From Mangrovimicrobium sp048323675 (GTDB taxonomy: Bacteria; Pseudomonadota; Gammaproteobacteria; Pseudomonadales; Halieaceae): DNA of 64,000 bases. A program made the position numbers and the translations under genes. The notes under the pieces were generated by a model. It was not told the DNA's origin. It was given only the letters and a program-made list of their open reading frames with translations, and ran no database searches. Of this stretch, positions 53,920 to 61,459 are shown piece after piece (within the stretch, counting starts at the first letter, position 1; every line of letters begins with the position of its first letter). The stretch spans positions 496,001-560,000 of the forward strand of contig NZ_JBLWFK010000002.1 of assembly GCF_048323675.1 (NCBI RefSeq), given 5' to 3'.

Positions 53920-54147
53920 ATGGCGGGTTTGCGCAGCGTCCGGCGCTACTACCGCACCCTGGTCCTGAGTATCCTGGCCCTCGGGGCGCTGATCTATGTC
54001 GCGGTAGACCAGTTCGACATCCCCTGGCAGAGCATGCGCGAGCTGATTCTGCTCACGTTACTGACCGCGGCGGTGGTGATCCTCGCCGCGGCCTTCTTTG
54101 CCGGGCTTTGGCTGGGGTTGCGCAAGTTGTTGCAGAGGTTTTTTTGA
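53920..54147 (+). CDS. Small membrane protein downstream of aroC
   Basis: A 75-residue protein whose ATG follows the aroC stop with no gap. A basic N-terminus (GLRSVRRYYRT) is followed by two membrane helices (LVLSILALGALIYVAV and ILLTLLTAAVVILAAAFFAGLWLGL) and a basic end RKLLQRFF, predicting a hairpin with both ends in the cytoplasm. No family recognised. It is presumably translated from the aroC mRNA. Confidence 0.65.
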   Translation: MAGLRSVRRYYRTLVLSILALGALIYVAVDQFDIPWQSMRELILLTLLTAAVVILAAAFFAGLWLGLRKLLQRFF

Positions 54148-54269
54148 ACGCCGTTGGCAAGAATGCCCACCGTCTATAGGCGAGTAGGGCTATTGCCCCT
54201 CACACGCTGGGATTGCATGTGGGCCCGCTAATTCCGGGCCCCGATATTTGCGCATTACACACGCGACCA

Positions 54270-54381
54270 CAGGCGAATGTCCCGTGCTTACTCGAAAGAC
54301 TTTTATGTACAGGATGTACGGTATGTCGCGAGAGCCATGGATGGCGGTAGCGACTGACTCGACGCACGGGACATTCGCCTG
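54270..54381. repeat. Structured palindrome, family II copy 3 with nested hairpins
   Basis: Perfect 18-base arms (54270-54287 and 54364-54381) around a 76-base interior. The interior ends match copy 2 (TTACTCGAA, GACTTTTA and ACTCGAC), but about 50 bases are inserted between them. The insert holds two smaller hairpins, GTACA-GGA-TGTAC and one centred on CCATGGATGG, whose loops resemble those of the family I elements near pheS. Confidence 0.85.
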
Positions 54382-54450
54382 CACTCGCTGCTGACAAGCG
54401 TAATTCTTTATAGAAAGGAAGTGGAGTGGGGCAACACTGGTAGTGAGTGT

Positions 54451-54518
54451 TTCAATGCCACAGTGCCCCCACGGTGAGTTAAAGCGCTCTCGAGCCGTGG
54501 GGGCACTGTGGCATTGAA
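54451..54518. repeat. Structured palindrome, family II copy 4
   Basis: Perfect 24-base arms (54451-54474 and 54495-54518) around the 20-base interior 54475-54494, the reverse complement of the interior of copy 1. Inner arm ends CCCCCACGG are shared with copy 1; three outer positions differ with full compensation. Confidence 0.9.
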
Positions 54519-54586
54519 GCACGCATCGGGCACTACCGAATCTACAGCCAGTGTATCTCCCGTAGCTACCGGACCCTGGGCTCTGA

Positions 54587-55105
54587 TCAGTCGAGATCTA
54601 TCTCCAGTGTCATCTGGTTGGCAATCGTGTCCAGTGAATCCTGCAGGTCGCCCATGTCGGTATCCGCGGGCACCAGCGCCCGGATAGCGGCCCGGAACAA
54701 CAGCTCGCCGCTCATCGGCGCACTTTCCACGCTGCTTTCCATCTCCGCGACATTGATCTGCCGCTGGGCCAGGGCCCGGGAGATTTCCCGCACGATGCCG
54801 GGACGATCGGGGCCGAGCACACTCAGGGCGATGCTGTGCTCACCCTCGGTGGAAGCGACCGCGCCGGAACAGGGCGTTACCCTTACGCTCAGGCCGCTGG
54901 CGGCCAGGCCTTTCAGGGCTTCTTCGAGCTCGGTGCCGTCCGCGCCGGCGAGGCTGACCAGGATCAGGCCGGCAAACTTGCCGCCGAGCTGCGAGAGCTG
55001 GCTCTCCTGCCAGTTGCCGCCGTGCCGCTCGATAGTGCTGGATAGCTGTTCCACCAGTCCCGGCCGGTCGTCGCCGATAAAGGTTATTATGTAGGTCTTG
55101 CTCAC
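54587..55105 (-). CDS. ACT-domain protein, glycine cleavage repressor (GcvR) type
   Basis: A 172-residue protein with two ACT domains: YIITFIGDDRPGLVEQLSSTIERHGGNWQESQLSQLGGKFAGLILV (about 4-75) and HSIALSVLGPDRPGIVREISRALAQRQINVAEMESSVESAPMSGELLF (about 92-150). This arrangement matches GcvR, which in Escherichia coli binds GcvA and glycine. Start GTG 55105 has GGAG 9 bases upstream; longer frames have no support. No gcv genes are nearby, so the partner here is uncertain. Confidence 0.82.
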   Translation of the reverse strand: MSKTYIITFIGDDRPGLVEQLSSTIERHGGNWQESQLSQLGGKFAGLILVSLAGADGTELEEALKGLAASGLSVRVTPCSGAVASTEGEHSIALSVLGPDRPGIVREISRALAQRQINVAEMESSVESAPMSGELLFRAAIRALVPADTDMGDLQDSLDTIANQMTLEIDLD

Positions 55106-55180
55106 GGGGTCTGTCTCCACAATCCTGGACGCAGGCCGTATAGTAACGCGCAAGTGAGCGGGGCAGAAGGAGAGCGGATT

Positions 55181-55426
55181 GTGACGTCTTTTGTGGAAGT
55201 GCCAGTGGCAAAACTGGCGCCGGATACCCTGCAGGCGCTGCTCGAGGAATTCGCCAGTCGCGACGGCACCGACTACGGCGAAGTGGAATTGACGCTGGCG
55301 CAAAAGGTGGGCAATCTGCGCCGCCAGATTGAGCGCGGCGAGCTGTGCATTCTCTTCCACCTGGAGACCGAGGACTGGGACCTGGTCAAGGGCGAGGACG
55401 CGCGGCGCCTGCAGCAAGACGCATGA
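55181..55426 (+). CDS. yheU: YheU family protein
   Basis: An 81-residue soluble protein of the UPF0270 family: VPVAKLAPDTLQALLEEFASRDGTDYGEVELTLAQKVGNLRRQIERGELCILFHLETEDW follows the YheU pattern closely. Start GTG 55181 has AGGAG (55168-55172) at 8 bases; an upstream GTG at 55154 is less likely. Function unknown in the family. First gene of a chain of closely spaced genes. Confidence 0.85.
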   Translation: MTSFVEVPVAKLAPDTLQALLEEFASRDGTDYGEVELTLAQKVGNLRRQIERGELCILFHLETEDWDLVKGEDARRLQQDA

Positions 55427-55439
55427 AGGTTTGATTACT

Positions 55440-55682
55440 ATGTCCATAAAGGCAGATCACATTCTCGACGCCACCGGCCTGTTCTGCCCGGAGCCGGTGA
55501 TGTTGCTGCACAACCGTATTCGCGACATGGACGACGGCGAAGTATTGCAGGTGCTGGCGACAGACCCCTCAACCCAGCGCGACATTCCCAAGTTCTGCAA
55601 TTTCCTCGGCCACGACCTGCTGCAACAGGACGAACACGAGGGCCAGTACCGCTACTGGCTGCGCAAGCAGGGCAACGACTGA
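55440..55682 (+). CDS. tusA: Sulfurtransferase TusA family protein
   Basis: An 80-residue protein with the TusA signature: DHILDATGLFCPEPVMLLHNRIRDMDDGEVLQVLATDPSTQRDIPKFCNFLGHDLLQ. Cys16 in FCPEP is the persulfide carrier. TusA passes sulfur from IscS toward tRNA thiolation (mnm5s2U) and other pathways. Its stop overlaps the next start codon (TGATG). The tail QQDEHEGQYRYWLRKQGND is typical. Confidence 0.92.
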   Translation: MSIKADHILDATGLFCPEPVMLLHNRIRDMDDGEVLQVLATDPSTQRDIPKFCNFLGHDLLQQDEHEGQYRYWLRKQGND

Positions 55683-56248
55683 TGGGCAGTGCGCTTCCGC
55701 GGGACAGTTTTGTCGCGACCCGGCTGGAACAGGTCTTTCACCGCTGCTTCGCTGCTTCCGAGAACACCCGGCTGATCGGCGGGGCCAGCGAACCGGTGTA
55801 CCTGCCGGCAGGCGGGGAGCGGCCTTGCAGCGAGCTCTACTACCGCGAGGATTTCTTCGCCAGCGCCCTCCACGAAATCGCCCACTGGTGTATCGCCGGC
55901 CGCGAGCGCCGCCTGCAGGTCGATTTCGGCTACTGGTATGCCCCGGAGGGTCGCAACGCCGGGCAGCAACAGGCGTTCGAAGCTGTCGAGGTCAAACCCC
56001 AGGCGCTGGAGTGGATCCTGTCCCAGGCCTGTGCCTACCGCTTTCGCCTGAGTGCCGACAACTTCAACGCCGACGGCAGTTGCCCGGACAATCGCGCGTT
56101 TGCAGACGCCGTGACCCGGCAGGCGGCAGCGTGGCAGGCACAGGGCCTGCCGCCGCGCGCCGCACTCCTGTTCACTGCGCTCGCCGCGGAATTCCGCAGC
56201 GGCGCCAGGCTTGCAGCGCTGGTTTTCGAGCGCGACAGCATCCTGTGA
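55682..56248 (+). CDS. epmC: Elongation factor P hydroxylase
   Basis: A 188-residue enzyme of the EpmC/YfcM family that hydroxylates lysylated EF-P. The family motif ALHEIAHWCIAGRERRLQVDFGYWYAPEGRNAGQQQAFEAVEVKPQALEWI is present; HEIAHW gives likely metal-binding residues, and the SADNFNADG segment follows. It is coupled to tusA by a one-base overlap. The presence of epmC implies epmA and epmB elsewhere in the genome. Confidence 0.9.
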   Translation: MGSALPRDSFVATRLEQVFHRCFAASENTRLIGGASEPVYLPAGGERPCSELYYREDFFASALHEIAHWCIAGRERRLQVDFGYWYAPEGRNAGQQQAFEAVEVKPQALEWILSQACAYRFRLSADNFNADGSCPDNRAFADAVTRQAAAWQAQGLPPRAALLFTALAAEFRSGARLAALVFERDSIL

Positions 56249-57150
56249 CAACGCAGCCCCGGGTCTGGCTGATCGACGCCTCGGTGTATATTTTCCGGGC
56301 CTGGTTCTCCATGCCTGACCGCTGGTACACCGCCGACGGCATGCCGCTGAATGCGGTCATCGGCTACGCCGGCTTCCTGTATGACGCACTCACCCACAAC
56401 GACGCCTGCACCCATATCGCAGCTGCGTTCGACGAGAGCCTCGGCAGCTGTTTCCGCAATGAAATCTACGCCGGGTACAAGGCCAGCCGGGAACTGCCGG
56501 ATGAGGCGCTGGCCTTCCAGTTACTGGCCTGCCGGGAAGTGACCGAGCGTGCCGGAATTCCCTGTTACGGCGGGCCGCGCTACGAGGCCGACGATTACAT
56601 CGCCACCCTGGCCCGCCTGGCGCGCCAGGAACAGGTGCCGGTCACGGTGCTGACGCGTGACAAGGACCTCGGCCAGCTTCTCGAGGAGCAGCACGACTGC
56701 TGGTGGGATTTTGCCGCCGATCACCGCCTGGACCGTCTGGCCTTCGTCGAACGCTTCGGCGTGAAACCCGAGCAGTTTGCCGACTACCTCGGGCTGGTCG
56801 GTGACGCCATCGACGATATTCCCGGGATTCCCGGCGTCGGCCCCAAGACCGCGGCGGGCCTGTTGCAGGCCTACGGTGATCTCGAGGGTATCGCTGCACA
56901 CGCCGGGGAGATCGCCTCACTGCCGCTGCGCGGCGCCAGCTCCCTGTGGGGAAAAATGGAACCCCACTGGGCACAGGCGCTGGTATCGCGGCAGCTGGCC
57001 CGGCTGGAAGCGGCCATCCCCGGGCTGGACCGCCTGCCGGCATTTTCACCGGCGGTGGCCAGGGGCGAAGCCGTGGCCGACTACCTGGCTTCTCTCGGCG
57101 TTGGAGGCCGCCTGCGGGAACGCTGGCATGGTCTCGGGGAAGGGCTGTGA
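56245..57150 (+). CDS. xni: Flap endonuclease / exonuclease IX (Xni) family
   Basis: A 301-residue 5' nuclease-domain protein related to the 5' domain of Pol I. It shows VWLIDASVYIFRAWFSMPD, AFDESLGSCFRNEIYAGYKASRELPDEALAFQL, the metal site RYEADDYIATLARLA, VLTRDKDLGQLL and the helix-hairpin-helix GDAIDDIPGIPGVGPKTAAGLL. The length fits Xni-like proteins. GTG 56245 overlaps the epmC stop. Whether it is Xni proper or a close homologue needs comparison. Confidence 0.85.
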   Translation: MTTQPRVWLIDASVYIFRAWFSMPDRWYTADGMPLNAVIGYAGFLYDALTHNDACTHIAAAFDESLGSCFRNEIYAGYKASRELPDEALAFQLLACREVTERAGIPCYGGPRYEADDYIATLARLARQEQVPVTVLTRDKDLGQLLEEQHDCWWDFAADHRLDRLAFVERFGVKPEQFADYLGLVGDAIDDIPGIPGVGPKTAAGLLQAYGDLEGIAAHAGEIASLPLRGASSLWGKMEPHWAQALVSRQLARLEAAIPGLDRLPAFSPAVARGEAVADYLASLGVGGRLRERWHGLGEGL

Positions 57151-58289
57151 AACCGCGCGTACTGGTCGACGAAAACATACCCGGCGCCGAGGCCTACCTG
57201 GGGAATTTCGCCGAGATTACCCGGGCGCCCGGCCGCCAGATAGCTCGCGAGCAACTGCTGCAGGCGGATGCACTGCTGGTGCGCTCCGTAACGCGGGTGG
57301 ACGCGGCACTGCTGGCGGGCACACCGGTTCGCTTCGTCGGCACCGCCACCAGCGGATTCGACCATATTGACCGGGAATGGCTCGCCGCGCAGGGGATCGG
57401 CTTTTGCCACGCCCCGGGCAGCAATGCCAATTCTGTGGTGGAATACCTGCTCGCCGCGATTGCCGAGAACGGCGACTTCCTGGAGCGGCTCCTGGCCGGC
57501 GCACGCATCGGCATCGTCGGCTACGGGCATATCGGTCAGGCTGTGGTCCGGCGCCTGCAACACCTGGCGATCGATTACTGTGTCTGCGATCCCTGGCTCG
57601 AGGCGGGCGCTGTACCCAATTGCGCTTCGCTGGATGACGTCCTCGCCTGCAGCGTCGTCAGCCTGCACCCCTCCCTGGTCCGCGCACAGCCCTGGCCGAG
57701 TTACCACCTGCTCGGCGCCAGTGAGCTGGCGCAGCTGCAGTCCGGGCAGTTGCTGGTCAATGCCAGCCGCGGCCCGGTGGTCGACAACCGCGACTTGCTG
57801 GCGCGCCTGCAGCAGCCCGATGCGCCCGCAGTGGTGCTCGACGTCTGGGAGCCGGAGCCCCAGCTGGACCCGGAACTGCTCGCTGGGGTAGACCTCGGCA
57901 CCGCCCATATCGCCGGCTACAGCCTGGACGGCAAACTGCTGGCCACCGGGATGCTGGCGACCGCGCTGGCGCAAACCCTCGGCCTGGATGTTCCCGCACC
58001 CCGGGCTCCCGATCCGGGGCCGCTGTTCCTCGCCGCGCCGGGGTCACCCGCGGATGCACTGCGCCAGCTGCTGGCGCAGCGCTATCGCGTGGCCGATGAC
58101 GACCGGCGACTGCGCGATGCCGTGTTGGGTGCACCAGCGGAACAGGCCGCCCGGAATTTCGACCTGCTGCGCAAGCACTACCCGGAGCGCCGGGAACTGG
58201 CCGGCAGTGTGGTAAACCTGGACACTGGCGCGGAAAGTCATGCGGGCCTGGTGCGCGCATTGGGGGCCATTCCCCGCGAGGCATCCTAG
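57147..58289 (+). CDS. pdxB: Erythronate-4-phosphate dehydrogenase
   Basis: Second step of pyridoxal-phosphate synthesis, 380 residues. It belongs to the D-2-hydroxyacid dehydrogenases: N-terminal ILVDENIPGAEAYLGNFAEITRAPGRQI-like start, NAD-binding fold IGIVGYGHIGQAVVRRLQHL, SLHPSLVRAQPWPSYHLLG, catalytic-site VDNRDLLARLQ and VWEPEPQLDPELLAGVDLGTAHIAGYSLDGK with the catalytic His. The extra C-terminal dimerisation domain is characteristic of PdxB. GTG 57147 overlaps the xni stop. Confidence 0.95.
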   Translation: MKPRVLVDENIPGAEAYLGNFAEITRAPGRQIAREQLLQADALLVRSVTRVDAALLAGTPVRFVGTATSGFDHIDREWLAAQGIGFCHAPGSNANSVVEYLLAAIAENGDFLERLLAGARIGIVGYGHIGQAVVRRLQHLAIDYCVCDPWLEAGAVPNCASLDDVLACSVVSLHPSLVRAQPWPSYHLLGASELAQLQSGQLLVNASRGPVVDNRDLLARLQQPDAPAVVLDVWEPEPQLDPELLAGVDLGTAHIAGYSLDGKLLATGMLATALAQTLGLDVPAPRAPDPGPLFLAAPGSPADALRQLLAQRYRVADDDRRLRDAVLGAPAEQAARNFDLLRKHYPERRELAGSVVNLDTGAESHAGLVRALGAIPREAS

Positions 58290-58291
58290 CA

Positions 58292-59437
58292 ATGGGGCTA
58301 CGGTTGGGGCTGGTGATCAATCCGCTTGCCGGGCTCGGCGGCAGCCGCGCCTTCAAGGGCAGTGATGGTCACGAGGCCCGGCAACTGGCCAGCGAACAGG
58401 CATCCGCCACCCTGTTCCGCGCCGAGCAGCGGGCACTGCGCGCGCTGGAAGCATTACCGGGCCTCGATCTCGAAGTACTGGCATGGGCCGGGCCGATGGG
58501 CGAACGCGCGGCGAAGACCGCCGGCTTGCCGGTGACGGTAACAGGACAGGCCGGCGACGGATTGAGTACAGCGGCGGATACCCGCGAGGCGGCCAGCACA
58601 CTGCGCCGGTCGGGAATCGACCTGCTGCTGTTCGTCGGCGGCGATGGCACTGCACGGGACATCTGCGACGCCATTGGCGATGACTTTCCCGTCCTCGGTA
58701 TTCCCGCCGGGGTGAAAATGCACTCCGGAGTCTTCGCAGTTTCACCCGAAGCCGCCGGTGAGCTGCTCAGGCAACTGGCCAGCGGTGGACTGGTCGGCCT
58801 GCAGCCCCGTGAAGTCAGGGACATCGACGAAGCGGCCTTTCGGCGCGACGTGGTCAGGAGCCGCTTCTACGGCGAAATGCTGGTACCGGGGGAGGGCCGT
58901 TTCCTGCAGCACACCAAGGTCGGCGGCCGCGAAAGCGAGGAGCTGGTCGCGGTTGAAATCGCCGAATGGCTGGTACAGCAGATGCGCCCCGAAACCACCT
59001 ACCTGGTCGGTCCCGGCTCCACCACGGCGGCAATCATGGAAGAGTTGGGCCTGCCCAATACCCTGCTCGGCGTGGACGTCGTCCGCGCCGGCAAACTCCT
59101 GTGCAGCGACGCCGACGAGGAACAACTGCTGGCGCAACTGGCCGGGGCGCCGGCCGATGCGGAAATCATCGTCACTGCAATTGGCGGGCAGGGGCATATT
59201 TTCGGCCGCGGCAACCAGCAACTGTCCCCCGCGGTCATTCGTGCCGTCGGCACCGACCACCTGCGGATCGTCGCCGGCAAGGGCAAGATAGCGGGGCTGG
59301 AAGGACGTCCGCTGCTGGTGGATACCAACGACCCGCAACTCGACGCGGAACTCTGCGGCTACCGGGAGGTCGTCACGGGGTACGAGGATCGTATACTCTA
59401 CGCCGTGGCAACTTATGAGGTGGAGGACCAGCCATGA
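58292..59437 (+). CDS. ATP-NAD kinase family protein
   Basis: A 381-residue protein of the NAD kinase/diacylglycerol kinase superfamily. The first half has LGLVINPLAGLGG and the GGDGT signature in LLLFVGGDGTARDICDAIGDDFPVLGIPAGVKMHSGVFAVSP; the second half has YLVGPGSTTAAIMEELGLPNTLLGVDVV and TAIGGQGHIFGRGNQQLSPAVI. It is longer than ordinary NadK and resembles the AcoX-like group of uncertain substrate. It lies two bases after pdxB and overlaps the msrB start by 4 bases. Confidence 0.85.
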   Translation: MGLRLGLVINPLAGLGGSRAFKGSDGHEARQLASEQASATLFRAEQRALRALEALPGLDLEVLAWAGPMGERAAKTAGLPVTVTGQAGDGLSTAADTREAASTLRRSGIDLLLFVGGDGTARDICDAIGDDFPVLGIPAGVKMHSGVFAVSPEAAGELLRQLASGGLVGLQPREVRDIDEAAFRRDVVRSRFYGEMLVPGEGRFLQHTKVGGRESEELVAVEIAEWLVQQMRPETTYLVGPGSTTAAIMEELGLPNTLLGVDVVRAGKLLCSDADEEQLLAQLAGAPADAEIIVTAIGGQGHIFGRGNQQLSPAVIRAVGTDHLRIVAGKGKIAGLEGRPLLVDTNDPQLDAELCGYREVVTGYEDRILYAVATYEVEDQP

Positions 59438-59817
59438 ATCACGACGACGAACAGTGGCGCGACAAGCTCACCCCGGAAGAATTCTGGGTCTGCCGGGAAA
59501 AGGGCACGGAGCGGCCCTTTACCGGCGAATACTGGAACACCACCGACGACGGGGTCTACAACTGCCGCTGTTGCGGCGAGCCGCTGTTTATCTCCGATAC
59601 CAAATTCGACGCCGGCTGCGGCTGGCCGAGTTTCTTCCAGCCGGCCAGTGAGGGCGCGATCGAGGAAACCCCCGATTACAGCCACGGTATGATCCGCACC
59701 GAGATTACCTGCAAGAAGTGCGGCAGCCATGTGGGTCACGTGTTCACTGACGGGCCGGAACCGACGGGCCTGCGCTATTGTGTCAACAGTCTGTCAGTGA
59801 AACTCGAGAAGGACTGA
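59434..59817 (+). CDS. msrB: Peptide-methionine (R)-S-oxide reductase
   Basis: Repairs methionine-R-sulfoxide in proteins, 127 residues. Zinc ligands are in YNCRCCGEPLF and ITCKKCGSHVGHVF; the active site is GCGWPSFFQP and the catalytic Cys in GLRYCVNSLSVKLEKD. It starts with ATG overlapping the stop of the NAD-kinase-like gene and is the last gene of the chain. Confidence 0.97.
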   Translation: MNHDDEQWRDKLTPEEFWVCREKGTERPFTGEYWNTTDDGVYNCRCCGEPLFISDTKFDAGCGWPSFFQPASEGAIEETPDYSHGMIRTEITCKKCGSHVGHVFTDGPEPTGLRYCVNSLSVKLEKD

Positions 59818-59860
59818 AGCTAACTTACTGTCGGGCAATCCTGCCATGGTGACGAATCCC

Positions 59861-60808
59861 TCAGCGCGCCCGTCGCAACTGGGTGATTTGCGCCATGATG
59901 GCCACTGCAATTTCCAGCGGCGTCTTGCTGCCGATCGACAGACCCACCGGCGCGTGCAGACGGGCGATGTCCGCCTCCGGCACACCCAGCTCCTGCAGCC
60001 GCGCCAGGCGTCTTTCCGTGGTGCGCACCGACCCCAGAGCCCCCACGTACCAGGCCTCGGTGGACAGCGCCTCCATCAGCGCCATGTCGTCGATGCGCGG
60101 ATCGTGGGTGAGCGTGATGATGATCGAGTGCCGGTCCGCGGCCTTTTCCATGACCACCTCGTCGGGCATACCCTGGATCAGGGGGACCTCGGGTCCCGCC
60201 CACTGGTCCAGCGTATGCTGGCGTGGATCGGTCACCAGGACCTCGTAGCCCATCGCCAGTGCCAGCTCCGAGAGCGTCTGGGAAAGCTGGCCGGCGCCGA
60301 CCAGCAGCATCCGCATCTGCGGGCCGAAGCACTGCTTTAAACGGTCTTCGCGGTATTCCAGTGGTTCGTGGAATTCGACAGGGGCAAGTTCGGTGGTACC
60401 CGTGGCCAGGTCCAGCGTCCGGCACAGGCACTCGCGGCGCTCCAGGCACTGCAGCACCTGCTCCAGCCAGGGCAGGTCCGGTTCTTCGAGGCGCTGGACC
60501 AGTACCAGCAGGCGGCCGCCGCAGGGCAGGCCGAGGCGCTCGTTTTCTTCCGCGGTGACGCCGTATTCGACGACGGTGGGCAGGCTGGCATCGATGCTGT
60601 CGGCGGCCAGTTTCTGCAGGAGGTCGTCTTCCACGCAGCCGCCGGACAGGGTGCCGGCGAATTCGGAGCCATCCAGGGTCACCAGCATGGAACCCGGGGG
60701 GCGGGGCGAGGAGCCGATGGTTTTTACGATGGTGCAAAGCCAGGGGCGGTGGCCCCGGCGACACCAGTCGGTGGCGCGTTGCAGTACTTCGAGTTCCACT
60801 GTGTGCAT
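59861..60808 (-). CDS. xdhC: XdhC family protein
   Basis: A 315-residue protein of the XdhC/CoxI family, which inserts or sulfurates the molybdenum cofactor of xanthine-dehydrogenase-like enzymes. The N-terminal domain has PWLCTIVKTIGSSPRPPGSML and FAGTLSGGCVEDDL with the conserved Cys; the C-terminal Rossmann-like domain has RMLLVGAGQLSQTLSELALAMGYEVLVTDPR and ends AVAIMAQITQLRRAR. No xdhA/B or coxL gene is present in the window, so it may serve a distant enzyme. Confidence 0.88.
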   Translation of the reverse strand: MHTVELEVLQRATDWCRRGHRPWLCTIVKTIGSSPRPPGSMLVTLDGSEFAGTLSGGCVEDDLLQKLAADSIDASLPTVVEYGVTAEENERLGLPCGGRLLVLVQRLEEPDLPWLEQVLQCLERRECLCRTLDLATGTTELAPVEFHEPLEYREDRLKQCFGPQMRMLLVGAGQLSQTLSELALAMGYEVLVTDPRQHTLDQWAGPEVPLIQGMPDEVVMEKAADRHSIIITLTHDPRIDDMALMEALSTEAWYVGALGSVRTTERRLARLQELGVPEADIARLHAPVGLSIGSKTPLEIAVAIMAQITQLRRAR

Positions 60809-60864
60809 GGAACAGATATCTCCATTATGCGTTTGCGCATAGGGTACTACAGGAGAGAGGTGAG

Positions 60865-60940
60865 TGGCGTCCCCTAGGGGGTTCGAACCCCTGTTACCGC
60901 CGTGAAAGGGCGGTGTCCTGGGCCACTAGACGAAGGGGAC
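60865..60940 (-). tRNA. tRNA-Glu (TTC)
   Basis: On the minus strand a 76-base cloverleaf: acceptor GTCCCCT with AGGGGAC, D-arm TCGTCTAGTGGCCCAGGA, anticodon stem CCGCC/GGCGG with TTC, T-arm AGGGGTTCGAACCCCCT and encoded CCA. A sigma-70 promoter precedes it. Confidence 0.96.
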
Positions 60941-60967
60941 ATGGTCGCTCAGAATCGAGAGGCGCGC

Positions 60968-60996
60968 ATTTTAGGGGGCGCTCCCGGGGTCGTCAA
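60968..60996 (-). promoter_or_regulatory. tRNA-Glu promoter
   Basis: On the minus strand, TTGACG (60991-60996), a 17-base spacer and TAAAAT (60968-60973), ending 27 bases before the tRNA-Glu gene. Confidence 0.72.
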
Positions 60997-61013
60997 GTTG
61001 CAGTCGAGGCTGC

Positions 61014-61388
61014 TCAGTTGTCGCGCAGGCGCTGGCGCGCGGCTTCCATATCCAGCACTTCACCGCGTTCAGAAGCCGCTTCACGCTCCTCGTCCAGCCG
61101 TTGGAACAACTGGATTTCGTCGTCGGGCATGTAGTGCAGGCATTCGCCGCCGAGGAACCACAACAGTTCGCGGGGAAAAGTCGGCGCGAAATCGGGGTAG
61201 GTGGTGAAAAACCGGTCCACCAGGCCCGGCGCCTCGCTGTAGACATATTCCGGGGACAGTTCGTCAAAGGCCTGCGCCAGTTCGCGCAGGGAATCGCCCT
61301 CCGGCAGGCTGGCGGTGCGGGTCACCAGGGTTGCGGCGAACTCCTTGAGTCGCTGGCGGCAATATCGGGCGTATTCGGCGTCGTTCAC
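61014..61388 (-). CDS. PA2817-like conserved protein
   Basis: A protein of about 124 residues from GTG 61388 (MNDAEYARYCRQRLKEFAATLV); a TTG at 61442 would give 142 residues but reads across the likely promoter of the divergent ABC gene. The sequence is helical and acidic, with the distinctive VDRFFTTYPDFAPTFPRELLWFLGGECLHYMPDDEIQLFQRLDEER, which I recall from the PA2817 family of pseudomonads. Function unknown. It lies upstream of the tRNA-Glu on the same strand. Confidence 0.65.
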   Translation of the reverse strand: MNDAEYARYCRQRLKEFAATLVTRTASLPEGDSLRELAQAFDELSPEYVYSEAPGLVDRFFTTYPDFAPTFPRELLWFLGGECLHYMPDDEIQLFQRLDEEREAASERGEVLDMEAARQRLRDN

Positions 61389-61459
61389 AGTGGCAATCGT
61401 TTCAGGGCGGCTTAACGGGTACAATAGCGCGCTTTCCAGCAACGCTGACTCGGGCGGAC

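Larger units (their letters stand above)
54148..54586. other. Convergent spacer with two structured palindromes
   Basis: The 439 bases between the small membrane protein gene and the convergent ACT-protein gene contain a 7-base GC hairpin (54221-54241, GGGCCCG/CGGGCCC) and two family II palindromes (54270-54381 and 54451-54518). I see no protein-coding frame with support. Confidence 0.7.

Noticed and set aside
50921..54518. Composite transposon made of the inverted palindromes with folE-prmB-aroC inside
   Set aside because: No transposase and no target-site duplication is seen, and the enclosed genes are ordinary core genes in usual order.
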